A stretch of DNA of 64,000 bases from Polytrichum commune (lineage: Eukaryota > Streptophyta > Polytrichopsida > Polytrichales > Polytrichaceae). Each line of letters opens with the position of its first letter. Position 1 is the stretch's first letter. The stretch spans positions 55,516,758 to 55,580,757 of the forward strand of contig OX485805.1 of assembly GCA_950295325.1 (NCBI GenBank), given 5' to 3'. The notes beneath the pieces were generated by a model. That model saw only the letters and a list, made by a program, of their open reading frames with translations. It ran no database searches and had not been told where the DNA came from. Made by a program: the position numbers and the translations under genes. Below are positions 25,311 to 35,189 of the stretch, piece by piece.

Positions 25311-25692
25311 GTAATTGTTTTTATTTTATAATTATACATAACTCCCATAAAATGAATTCCTCATCTTATTGTAGGATGAAGTCTTTTTACAAAAATCATC
25401 AAATTATAATTTGATTAATGACCAAGAACATTGATCTAAATGTACTCATATTTATAATTTTTTAATTTATAGCCAATACAATTATAATATGGTCGTATTT
25501 TCATTGAAATCTATGGGTTTGCAATAATTTGTTCATGTGCACTTTTACATATTGAATTGCACTTTTAACGAAACCGGTGTTCTTGATGGTTAATTCAGCT
25601 TTTGAGGAACCAAATCAAGGTGCAAATTAAGAATAAGATTGGTGATATATGGGAAGACCGTCCCAAACACCTTGTCGCCCCAATTACGTCCC

Positions 25693-27483
25693 TGTAGTTA
25701 GCTTTTTGGTTACAAACAAACCCATGGAACAATCAGGGAAGACTTAAAAGGTGATTCTTATATATTCTAGGTGTCTTAAACAAGGTTTGTTAGGTAAAAC
25801 ACAAGGTTATAACACTTCATTTCCATTTAGGTGTATCAATTAGTTTACGGGCAGGGGTAAAACACCTAAAAGATCACTCCATAGCAGTGCATGCAAGAGT
25901 GACAGTCTCTCACCTCACTTTACTTTTCATGGCAATTGTCTGGCAGTGAATTCCTTTTATTAGAACCAAGTGCGGTGCACAAACATAGGCACAGCCATCG
26001 ACTATAGTCTTTGCATAAGTATCATCATCATGTCTTAATTATCAAAGCCAAGGGCACTTTGATCTTTGCTATAGTCTTTAGATTCATATTAGCATAATAC
26101 ACATTTGATTATAGTCTTCAATATAGTCTGTACGCATTATAAGTCATATATCCAACAACACCATAGGCTGGAAGCCCGTATGTTCAATTATTAATCAATT
26201 ACAAATCAACGAGGTTAGAATTACCCTTTCCTGGATTAGGTAACATTCAGCTAGTGACTGCATTGTCCTTTCGGCTTCTCACCAAGGTAACTGTTCAAGG
26301 CTATAGTCTTCCCACTAGGCCCTTTCATCTCCCAGCATGACTATTGCCTTCTCAATCCATTAAGTTTACTTATACTTAGGATTACAAACACACATATATT
26401 CTCATTGGACTCATACAGATTCTTTGATTTCATTCAATCAACTTATTAGCTTGTGTCATCACTTCCTTTATTAATTTCACATCCTTACTCCATTGAAATG
26501 AAGCTCTCAGATTTACATTCGATTACACCATGGCAATCATCTCTCAGGATCCCTCTTAATTTCCCCAGTCTATAGTCTTATCCTAATTGGGTCTTCCCTG
26601 GTCTCTCAGGGAAATTCCCTCATCAATCACCAAGACTATAGCCTTCACCCAGGGTAATTGAGAATGAAATCTCATCATACCTTACCACAGGAAGGTAACT
26701 TCCCAGACTATTGCCTTATGATGAGAGGTGATCTCAGCTATTAATGCAGACCATTGCCTGGCCATGCTCACTTTCTCTAATTCATTATATAAGGATAAAC
26801 TTAGTCTATGGCCTGGTCATGTAATTGAGATACTCAATATTGTGGATTCAAATGAACTTGCAATCAATCATACACAACGCTCAAGGCTATAAACTGTAGT
26901 CACTGTAGCAAGGTAGAAACAATTCCAACAACAGTAACTCCTACACTTTGCAATCCCTGCAAAGTGTTCTGACACACAAACACAGACTATAGCCCTGACA
27001 ATCATTTCAAATCAGTCTTCCATCCCAATATCAGACTATAGCCTGAACTCACAATAAATATTCAATAGACACAACAATAGAAACAAAGTAGTTCTCTCAC
27101 AATGTAATAATTTAGGATTCACTCCCATGTAAATAATTATTGAATATTGATCAATGATACATCAAAAGACTATTGACTGGCACAACAACAGTGCATCCTC
27201 TTACAGACAATACTTTCAAAGTTCTAAAAACATTGGAGTTCAATCTCTATCCCAGAGATGACTGACTTCTTTCTTACCTCCCCCTTCCTTTATACTTTGT
27301 GAGGAGTCCTCTCTAGCCCTACATCCTTTCATATCAGACTATAGCCTTGGAAGTTATGCTTTTCGGGATCTGAAGACTATAGTCTGTTCACATGGACAGT
27401 ATCTTAAGATTTCAGTGTAGATTTTGTCCCTTTTTACACTGAATTCTAATTTTCAAAAAGATAAACTAAAAATCGCTATCACA
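25693..27483 (-). repeat. 3' LTR of the young gypsy element
   Basis: A 1791-bp LTR (left copy). It contains about 16 near-palindromic motifs of the GACTATAGTC family, for example the perfect decamers at 26000-26009 and 27375-27384. A TATA-box candidate (gtataaagg on the minus strand) lies near 27289-27296. Confidence 0.95.
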
Positions 27484-27498
27484 TAGCCCCCCACTTAA
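27484..27498 (-). promoter_or_regulatory. Polypurine tract
   Basis: Read on the minus strand, ttaagtggggggcta lies directly before the 3' LTR start (tgtgatagcg). A purine-rich run at this place primes plus-strand DNA synthesis in LTR elements. Confidence 0.75.
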
Positions 27499-27519
27499 CC
27501 TGTTGATGTCCCCATCAAC

Positions 27520-30213
27520 CTATCTTCTCAGTAATTTTGGTGGTGGTTGGTGACGTCGATCGGCTTCCTCAGCCGCTCTCTTCAACTCTCTTGCTTCCAT
27601 CTTCTCAATTGCCCGTCGTAAGTCATCATGGCGGGCCACCACCTCGGGTGCATTGATTCGTTGCCATCTCAGAAATCGCTCAAACGGTCCCATCCGAGTA
27701 AAAGGAAATTCATTGATCAAACTCTTGTGGGCCCCCGCGATGAAATGGGTCATGGACATAACTTCAACCATGCGAATCCACCTTGTAGGCCTGTACATCA
27801 ACTTCAGCAAAAGTAAAAACTCAGCATGACTTTCGTGGAAACGATTGACATCGATCACCACGTCCCACTCGCCACACCAATCAGCCAAGACATTTGAAAA
27901 CACAGCTGCACGAAAACAAACAGGGTCACGGTGATGAATATGTTGTTGAAAAAACTGTTTGTAAGTTGCGCTGCACTCATCCGCTGTCGATTTGGGCCCT
28001 TGGATTAACGGCCAGTTGTATTCGACGCTCGACAACGTCGCTTCCGGATTCCACCTGCCCCTCCTTGGGCACCGGCAGAAATGTGGGTGACTCGCCACTC
28101 CCACTGGAGGTCCATCAGGCCATCGTCTTGCAATCCTCCGATGGTGGATATCGGCTGGTACCTCTTCATTACGGGAAAGGCCATAGTCTTCAAGTAACCA
28201 GGCTATAGCCGTCCATGTGGGTATGGGCTCCTCGCCCGGATGATCAAACATGTTAGCATATTGCCCCAAGTACCTTAAGGTTAATGGACTTCCCACTATA
28301 GGCACTTCCAGCTGGGGTATGGTAGGTAAAAAATTAGATGGAGGTAACTCGAATTGAACCTGACTATGGAGGTTCAGTAATGGTTTTCTCTGAGTGTTCA
28401 CCTCCACTAAGTACCGCTCTAATCGGCTAGCGGTCTTTTCAATTTGAAAAAAATAATGTGACCCTGTAAATCCCGCACTCTGTGACAAGGTTAAACGCTG
28501 AATATTGGCGGACATTACATTGGTCAAAAAAGTTGGATGCCTAACCCGGTTAAGTAACTCCTGCAAAGTGTCCCTCCAAGACTGTAGACTCTCTAGGGGC
28601 TGCCCATAAAACTGAGAGGTTACTTGGACTCCATATTCTTGCCATGACACCTCCCTTCTCTCTCCAATGGTGGCATTATTACATCTCCACATCCATTGTT
28701 GTTCTAGGGACCCGTAATACAATAAGACTCTAGCCCCTACATCCCCAATTACCATAAAAGCCGAGTAGGGATCTGACAGGTTAATGTGTGTCCGGGCCAG
28801 AATCTCCACAAACAAATTTTCTATTCCTAAGTCTAAACTTTGACGCCACAGCTCCTTAAAACGACTATGGTCAATCCATTCGGACTTCCTTAAACCTACA
28901 AACAAAAGAAAAAGTTGACATTGTCTTTCATACAACTCAAAAAATGACTTGGGAACCGGACCTCTGGATTCCCAGCTCCATACTTCCAAGCAAAGTTCCT
29001 TTGGTGCAGAAGAGTCTCGGACCGGACTGGTAGCAACTGGCGTCGCGGAAGACTGCCCCCTCGCATTCAGATCACTCAACAGAGTTTTCTGCTGATTCAA
29101 TTCCTCCTCCGTTAGCCTTAACCTCTCGATTACTTGCTCCTTCTCCTCAATTACTCGCCTCAATTGGTCCTGACAATCATCTAACTGCTCGGATTCACCT
29201 CTTTGCTGGTCCACCCGACTTTGCAGGGCCATAATCTCCTTCTCCTGAGCGGCTAGCTGGTTCTGGTTCGAGGCTATAGTCTTTGTGCTCTCCTCAAGCC
29301 TCTTCTCAAACTCCACCTTTTCCTTTATGGCTGCAGCCAACTCCTGCAGGTTCTTGACATTCTCGGCTTGGCATGTGATGAGCAACTCACTCTTCCCCCA
29401 TAGCTGCTCATCCTTCTCCTTCAGGGACTCCCTACACATGTTGAGTTGCGTTCGAAGCCTCTGATTGTCTCCCGCCATGTCTTCGGAGTCACTAGACGAT
29501 ACCGGGCTCACAGCTCGAGAAGTTGAAGCAGCCTCAGCTCGTCCTTGGGGCACTGCAAGTGCCTCACGACAAAGGCAAGAGATGTAAAAAGCCGAATACA
29601 ATTCCAACATCCGCGGCACTCCCACTTTGACGCGCATAACCTCAGCATGCATCTTTTGTTGTATAATCTGGGACCAATTGATCCTTTTTCCTTCCCATGC
29701 CTGGATGGCCGCCACAACGTATTTCTGTGCCATTGTCTCTGGATGTGGCTTAAAGAGAAAGTAACTATTTACAAATTTGAACCACAATTTCCAATGATGC
29801 CTAGCCTTATCAATTTTCCATTCTCGCGTCTCCCTCGGGAATTCTCCTTCGAAAATGGCCTCATGCTGCTTCCTTGTTAGTGCAGGCAATTGTCCTTCGC
29901 CAACTCCATCGGCTGGTATCCGCAACACTCTTCCGATGGTAGGGACCGAAAAGTTAACGACTCGGCCTTCAACTGTGGCTGTTTCCACCCCCATGGAATA
30001 GGTTTCCAGGAACTGAAGCACATGATCCACATAGGCCACTCGTAGGATTACTTGCACCCAACACAGGAATTCGTACAAACCTGCTCTCTCCAATTTGATC
30101 TGATTGGCCTTCCATGCTTTTTTCAACGCTAAAGGGGTGTCAAATAACATGGCAGGCTTCACATTCCATCGTCTGGGAACTTCTTCCTCTTTTTCATCCT
30201 CTGCTGGCCTCAT
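27520..30213 (-). CDS. Large 3' ORF of the young gypsy element: plant-transposon-type N-domain plus long coiled coil
   Basis: An uninterrupted 897-codon frame downstream of pol; the first ATG is at 30213. Residues about 30-220 (LYEFLCWVQVILR, then TVEGRVVNFSVPTIGRVLRI) resemble the 'putative plant transposon protein' domain found in many plant retroelement-linked ORFs. Residues about 240-395 are Glu/Gln/Lys/Leu-rich heptads of a long coiled coil, after a Ser/Asp-rich linker. The remaining ~500 residues are not recognised, and the C-terminus ends in a basic helix (AIEKMEARELKRAAEEADRR). I see no signal peptide or membrane segment, so it is not a typical env-like protein despite its env-like place. 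The intact frame in a young element suggests it is still under selection or only recently copied. Confidence 0.75.
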   Translation of the reverse strand: MRPAEDEKEEEVPRRWNVKPAMLFDTPLALKKAWKANQIKLERAGLYEFLCWVQVILRVAYVDHVLQFLETYSMGVETATVEGRVVNFSVPTIGRVLRIPADGVGEGQLPALTRKQHEAIFEGEFPRETREWKIDKARHHWKLWFKFVNSYFLFKPHPETMAQKYVVAAIQAWEGKRINWSQIIQQKMHAEVMRVKVGVPRMLELYSAFYISCLCREALAVPQGRAEAASTSRAVSPVSSSDSEDMAGDNQRLRTQLNMCRESLKEKDEQLWGKSELLITCQAENVKNLQELAAAIKEKVEFEKRLEESTKTIASNQNQLAAQEKEIMALQSRVDQQRGESEQLDDCQDQLRRVIEEKEQVIERLRLTEEELNQQKTLLSDLNARGQSSATPVATSPVRDSSAPKELCLEVWSWESRGPVPKSFFELYERQCQLFLLFVGLRKSEWIDHSRFKELWRQSLDLGIENLFVEILARTHINLSDPYSAFMVIGDVGARVLLYYGSLEQQWMWRCNNATIGERREVSWQEYGVQVTSQFYGQPLESLQSWRDTLQELLNRVRHPTFLTNVMSANIQRLTLSQSAGFTGSHYFFQIEKTASRLERYLVEVNTQRKPLLNLHSQVQFELPPSNFLPTIPQLEVPIVGSPLTLRYLGQYANMFDHPGEEPIPTWTAIAWLLEDYGLSRNEEVPADIHHRRIARRWPDGPPVGVASHPHFCRCPRRGRWNPEATLSSVEYNWPLIQGPKSTADECSATYKQFFQQHIHHRDPVCFRAAVFSNVLADWCGEWDVVIDVNRFHESHAEFLLLLKLMYRPTRWIRMVEVMSMTHFIAGAHKSLINEFPFTRMGPFERFLRWQRINAPEVVARHDDLRRAIEKMEARELKRAAEEADRRHQPPPKLLRR

Positions 30214-32432
30214 TTTCACTCGCAGTCTATAGTCTGTGTGGTAAGTTCAGTCTTTACTGGCCAGAGACTATTGCCTTGAGTTACCAAACCTCTACTCCCA
30301 AGGCTATTGTCTGTCCTATCTAATCAGTCTTGACTGTGAAAAGCTATTGCCTTGGTCACTCGGAAGTCAGTGGCTCGGACTATGGTCTGTTCTCCCACAT
30401 AGAGGCTGTCATTCAGTTAACCTGCACAGTGTCAATCACAGTCTTTTGGTGAATATTCGTCTCAGTCCTAACTAACAGTCTTCTCAGGTTCTTTTATTTC
30501 CTCCAAATTTACATTGATTGTTTCTGGAACACGTTTTCCTCTCTTTCTTTAACTGGTCACCTTCGCCATATCAGCTTCTTGGTAACTTTTGTTTTATTCA
30601 AGGTTAATCCTTATTATCCTATTTCTACTTAAGTTCAAGTGCTAATAAGGTAAGACTATGGTCTCTCAGAAAGATAACGGACCTCTTAACAATCACTCAG
30701 GCTATTGACTTTCTTAGTTTCTCTCTTCATAGATGAAGGGTTAAAGAAGATAGAGAGGAACACTACTTGGCAGCAGTGGGCCCTATCTCTATACTGTAGA
30801 AGAATCACTCTCTCTGGAGGTTATCCTCACCAGGCTATAGTCTCTCGGAAAATCTGTCTCACTTTAGGGGCCTCACAGACTATTGCCTATCACTGTAGTT
30901 CATCTTTTCTTTCTTTTACTCAAGGCCATTAACTTTCTCCTACAATGCTTTGAGACTCAGCAACTTTCTCCTTAACAACAACCTTTCTTTACATGAGAAC
31001 TTCTTCAATGTGACAATACTTTGTTGCCTCTAAACCTATTTCTTCTCATTCATTGTTTCTTGCAGGTAAGGCTACCTTTTACAACTTAAACAAACTCTTA
31101 AAGACACTTTCTTTGGACTCAGTTGTTCCCCCTAAAACATATTACTACTGGAAAGTCCTTTACTCCCTATTTTGTGAGGTTCTTGGACTGACATGAGAGT
31201 TTCTGGTCTCCTTTCCAGCCTTTTTCTTCCTAAATGTAAGAAAGTTTCCTATCAGAAAGTTTCCTGATCTTTTTCATGTTTTTACTTAGCTCTGACTTAG
31301 TCCTAATCCTTTTCTCTCCTCAGAGTTTCTTTCCAGACTATGGTCTTTCCTCACATCTGAGTTTCTCTCGGCACAAGACAATTGTCTCTCTGAAGCATCT
31401 TTCATGCCTAATTTGTCACTAAAGGACTCCTATCTCATGCTCATATGCTTCTGACCATTGCCTAAGTGAAAAAGTTCCATCTTGCCTTGACTCTTTCTCT
31501 TAACTATCCTTCTACAGGCTATGGTCTGTTCTAAGTAAATAGCGTTGCCGCAATACATCAGGCTATTGTCTTTGAAAACTCCACGTCCTCAGTGCGCTAT
31601 CAAGAACTTACAGAAACCTTCACGCCTCTAATTTTCAACATAATGTTGCCATAGTCTTTGCATGTTGCAGATCTGCATGCTTTTCTCTCTTCTCACACCT
31701 CCCTTTTATCCAGACTATAGCCTTGAACCGTATCGGTTCTCATTGTTACCACAAATTCATAGTCTGAGGCAAGTTTCCAAGATCTGATCTCCAAAGGGCC
31801 ATAGTCTTTAGGTTCATTCTCATATTGACAACAACATAGACAACTTCCAAAACATAGACAAAGCATAGACAAAGCAGCGCATAATCTCAATAGCAAAGGC
31901 ACACATTAAGCCACCATACCTGCTCCTTTGCGAGGAAGACAACCCTTCGCTCACACCTCCTTTCTCCGCCCCTTCACTGCAGCTCCTCGTTCCTTCGCCA
32001 AAGACGATTGCCCTCTCCTCCACCGAGTCTAACTGCCTGGCTCGTCTTCTTGGCGGCTCCCGCTTACGGCATAATGATGGTTAGGTGGCCACTAATGGTA
32101 CACTAATTGAGCCTATAGCCCACCTGCCGTCGCTTCCTTTCAACTACTTCGTTAATTAAGTGCCTAAGCCTATTGCCTGCCCAAATTTTAAGTTAGTCGT
32201 AGCTGGTTGGAGTCATGGGTGGAATTAACCAGCTCCCGAGACTATTGCCATGTTGGATTTAATTTATCTAACTTACAACTTAATCTTAATAATAACTAAA
32301 ACTTTTAAATTTGTAATACTATCTCAATGTCCCTATACTTAATACATGAATTTGTAAATAAACAATACTTAATTCATACACCCTAATACTTTCAGTAGCT
32401 CCCCCTTACTTAATGTCCATAACTGTCCCCAG
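30214..32432 (-). other. 2.2-kb non-coding spacer between pol and the 3' ORF, rich in the palindromic motif
   Basis: There is no long frame on either strand. The plus strand is pyrimidine-rich (ctttct runs). It contains about 20 copies of the GACTATAGTC motif family in forms such as gactattgcct, ggctatagtct and gactatggtct (for example near 30225, 30267, 30300, 30343, 30655, 30834, 30879, 31337, 31518, 31562, 31714). It may carry regulatory or packaging signals, or splice sites for expressing the 3' ORF; none is proven. Confidence 0.6.
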
Positions 32433-35189
32433 TTATGTATGATACTTTTTAAGACGATAGCCATTTATCCGTGTAGGTAAGGGTGTACCCTCAAAGTCGA
32501 TTAATTCAAACGACCCGTTGTCGTGCGCAATCTTAACTTGATAAGGGCCCATCCAGTGAAGTTTAAATTTACCCGGAAACTTTTGAAAACGACTATCGTA
32601 AAGTAAAACGAGATCATCTGCGGTAAGTATTTTACTTTTCATTTTACTATCATAGTAAGTCTTACGCCATTTTTGAATGGCGGCCATATTTAGATAGGCT
32701 TGATTACGAACTTCATCTAGCCTTTCTACCATGGCGATACGCTCACGAAGAGATTCGTCATCACTCAACCGTTCATCGATTGCAATGCGTAATGAAGGGA
32801 GTTCTAATTCAACTGGGAGGATAGCTTCTTGGCCGTAAACTAATTGAAAAGGTGTAAATTTAGTTGTCACTTTATAAGCGGTACGATACGCCCATAATGC
32901 ATCTAATAATTTGCTATCCCAATCAGTCATAGAATTTTGAACGGTCTTAGTTATGATTTTGCACAAAATCCCATTAGTCTTTTCAGTTTGGCCATTAGCG
33001 CGTGGGTGATATGGTGAAGTGAGCCGGTGTTTAATTTTGTACTTAGTCGCAAGTTCTTTAATGACATCATTTACAAAATGTGATCCCCGATCACTCACTA
33101 ATTCCTTTGGACATCCGTAACGTGATAGGATTTTTTCTTTTAGAAATTTTGCTACGACGTGTTTATCATCTTTCCTAGTGGCCTCGGCTTCTGCCCACTT
33201 TGTGACATAGTCTGTAGCCACCAAAATATATTGACAACGTCCGTGACGACTAGGAGGTTTAATAGGGCCAACAAAATCAATTCCCCATTTCTCAAATGGG
33301 GCAAGTGCTAGGATAGGGGTAAGGGGCATTGCGGAGGAATCGGTGGGCTTTCCAACTCTTTGACACACATCACATTGTCTAGTGTAGGTTGTACAGTCAG
33401 CAAAAAGGGTAGGCCACCAATATCCACTATGTAATATTTTTCGAGCCGTAACATCGCCCGCAAAATGACCTCCCGCCATATTGTCATGACACTCTTTCAG
33501 AATTAAGGGAATTTCGGAACTTGTAACACAACGACGTAAAATGCCATCTTTACCTTGTTTATATAAAGTATCTGCAATAATGGTATAAGGCATGGCTTTA
33601 AAAACCACTCTTCGTTTTTGCTTTTCATTAAAGTCTGGGGGAAATTTATTGTTTTGTAAATACTCAATAATTTCCGCATATTCATGGGGAATCACATCAA
33701 TATAAAATAATTGAGCATCAGGGAAGGAGTCATCAATGGGTTCCGATCCAGATTCATCATTTAATCTTGAAAGGTGATCGGCATTTGCATGACTTTTGCC
33801 GGGTCGGACTTCAACTGTAAAATTAAATTCTTGCAAAAGTAATACCCATCTCGCAATCCTTCCACTCAATTGGGGTTTATTTATCATGTATTTCAGTGCA
33901 TCATGATCTACATGGAAAATAAATTTATTTCCTAGCAGATAATGACGGAATTTTTGAACTGAGAAAATCATACCTAAGGCCTCACGTTCGGTAACTGTAT
34001 AATTTCTCTCAGCCTGTACGAGTTGGCGACTAGCAAAATAAATAGGATGATCATGGCCATTTTCATCCTTTTGACTTAGGACTGACCCAATGGCTACATT
34101 TGAAGCATCAACAAATATATGGAATTCTTTCTCCCAATTAGGAGGGATAAGTATTGGAGCGGACACTAATTTTCTTTTCAATGTGTTAAAAGCATGTGTG
34201 CATGCTGACGTCCAAACTGGAACATCATCCCCTTTTTTAAGCAATTCTGTCAAAGGCATCGCTATTATCGCATATCTAAAAATGAATCTCCTATAATAAC
34301 CGGTGTGACCCAAAAAACCTTTGACTTCGGTAACGGTAGTAGGGATGGGTAACGATACAATATTAGCAATTTTGTCAGGGTCAGTAGCTATGCCTTGTTC
34401 GGATACAATGTGTCCTACCAATCTTCCAAAGGGTACTAGAAAAACTGACTTAGCGGCATTGATGGAGATGCCGAACTCCATACACTTATCAAAACATTTC
34501 TGGAGATAATCTGCATGGTTCTTATCGTCACCAAAGACAGCAAAATCATCCAAAAATATTTCCATAAATTTACGTAGATACTCTTGAAATGCTTCCGTCA
34601 TAACCCTTTGAAAAGTGGCTGGTGCATTGCACAAGCCAAATGGCATTACCATATAGGCAAAAGTACCCCAATCCGTGGTAAAAGTTGTGTACCAACGATG
34701 TGGTTCATAAATTTGAATTTGATTATATCCGGAGAAACCATCCATAAATGAGTAGCGTTTGTAACCCGCCACTGCATCTAACATGGTGTCCGTAAAAGGT
34801 AAGGGAAAATAATCCTTCCTAGTGACATTGTTGAGCCTCCGGAAATCTTGACAAATTCTTAATTTTCCATTCTTTTTGGGAACTACTACGATGGGTGATA
34901 CCCACTCACTATAGGGTACTTTGTAAATAAATCCTGCTTCGAGAAGTTTATCTATCTCTTCTTTGACCATTAAAGAATATTTTGGATTCATACGGTATTG
35001 TCTTTGCCGGACTGGAGCCGTTCCTTCCTCGAGTACAATTTTATGTTGGCATACTTCAGGAGGGACTCCTCTAAGATCCTTATATGTCCATGCAAATACT
35101 TTGATATTTCTTTTAAAGAAATTATACCAATACTGCCATTCGGTCTTGGATAATTTCTCATAACCTCCTCGGTTCCCAAATTCATTTCT
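32433..35189 (-). CDS. pol: reverse transcriptase, RNase H and integrase of the young gypsy element
   Basis: The frame opens at 35189 and runs to a stop at 32433; an ATG lies at 34991. The part before that ATG (FAWTYKDLRGVPPEVCQHKI) belongs to the conserved N-terminal RT region, so translation probably enters from the gag-pro frame by a -1 shift. RT shows MPFGLCNAPATFQRVM and the FLDDFAVFG active site. RNase H shows FVDASNVAIG and REALG, and ends HANADHLSRL. Integrase shows an H-H-C-C zinc finger (ECHDN.AGGHF to CDVCQRVG), the D-D-E core (IDFVGPI with the following D, VSDRGSHF, NGQTEKTNG) and the C-terminal GKFKLHWMGPY fold. All key residues are present and there are no internal stops. No chromodomain is seen. 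Confidence 0.95.
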   Translation of the reverse strand, partial: RNEFGNRGGYEKLSKTEWQYWYNFFKRNIKVFAWTYKDLRGVPPEVCQHKIVLEEGTAPVRQRQYRMNPKYSLMVKEEIDKLLEAGFIYKVPYSEWVSPIVVVPKKNGKLRICQDFRRLNNVTRKDYFPLPFTDTMLDAVAGYKRYSFMDGFSGYNQIQIYEPHRWYTTFTTDWGTFAYMVMPFGLCNAPATFQRVMTEAFQEYLRKFMEIFLDDFAVFGDDKNHADYLQKCFDKCMEFGISINAAKSVFLVPFGRLVGHIVSEQGIATDPDKIANIVSLPIPTTVTEVKGFLGHTGYYRRFIFRYAIIAMPLTELLKKGDDVPVWTSACTHAFNTLKRKLVSAPILIPPNWEKEFHIFVDASNVAIGSVLSQKDENGHDHPIYFASRQLVQAERNYTVTEREALGMIFSVQKFRHYLLGNKFIFHVDHDALKYMINKPQLSGRIARWVLLLQEFNFTVEVRPGKSHANADHLSRLNDESGSEPIDDSFPDAQLFYIDVIPHEYAEIIEYLQNNKFPPDFNEKQKRRVVFKAMPYTIIADTLYKQGKDGILRRCVTSSEIPLILKECHDNMAGGHFAGDVTARKILHSGYWWPTLFADCTTYTRQCDVCQRVGKPTDSSAMPLTPILALAPFEKWGIDFVGPIKPPSRHGRCQYILVATDYVTKWAEAEATRKDDKHVVAKFLKEKILSRYGCPKELVSDRGSHFVNDVIKELATKYKIKHRLTSPYHPRANGQTEKTNGILCKIITKTVQNSMTDWDSKLLDALWAYRTAYKVTTKFTPFQLVYGQEAILPVELELPSLRIAIDERLSDDESLRERIAMVERLDEVRNQAYLNMAAIQKWRKTYYDSKMKSKILTADDLVLLYDSRFQKFPGKFKLHWMGPYQVKIAHDNGSFELIDFEGTPLPTRINGYRLKKYHT

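Larger units (their letters stand above)
22543..25581. mobile_element. 3.0-kb terminal-inverted-repeat element with palindromic tandem arrays
   Basis: The two ends carry a perfect 24-bp inverted repeat beginning aacaccggtttcgttaaaag. Flanking cttg on each side (22539-22542 and 25582-25585) is a possible 4-bp target duplication, though the end could be placed a base or so differently. The element sits in the spacer between RNase H and integrase of the old gypsy relic. It holds two tandem arrays (23530-23890 and 24866-25310), a minus-strand ORF at 23136-23372 with no recognised family, and a GC-richer patch at 24530-24650 with telo-box-like aaaccctaaa on the minus strand. No transposase is recognised, so the superfamily is unknown. 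Confidence 0.65.

Noticed and set aside
27520-30213. env-like glycoprotein
   Set aside because: It has the position, but no signal peptide or membrane helix is visible and a long coiled coil dominates.
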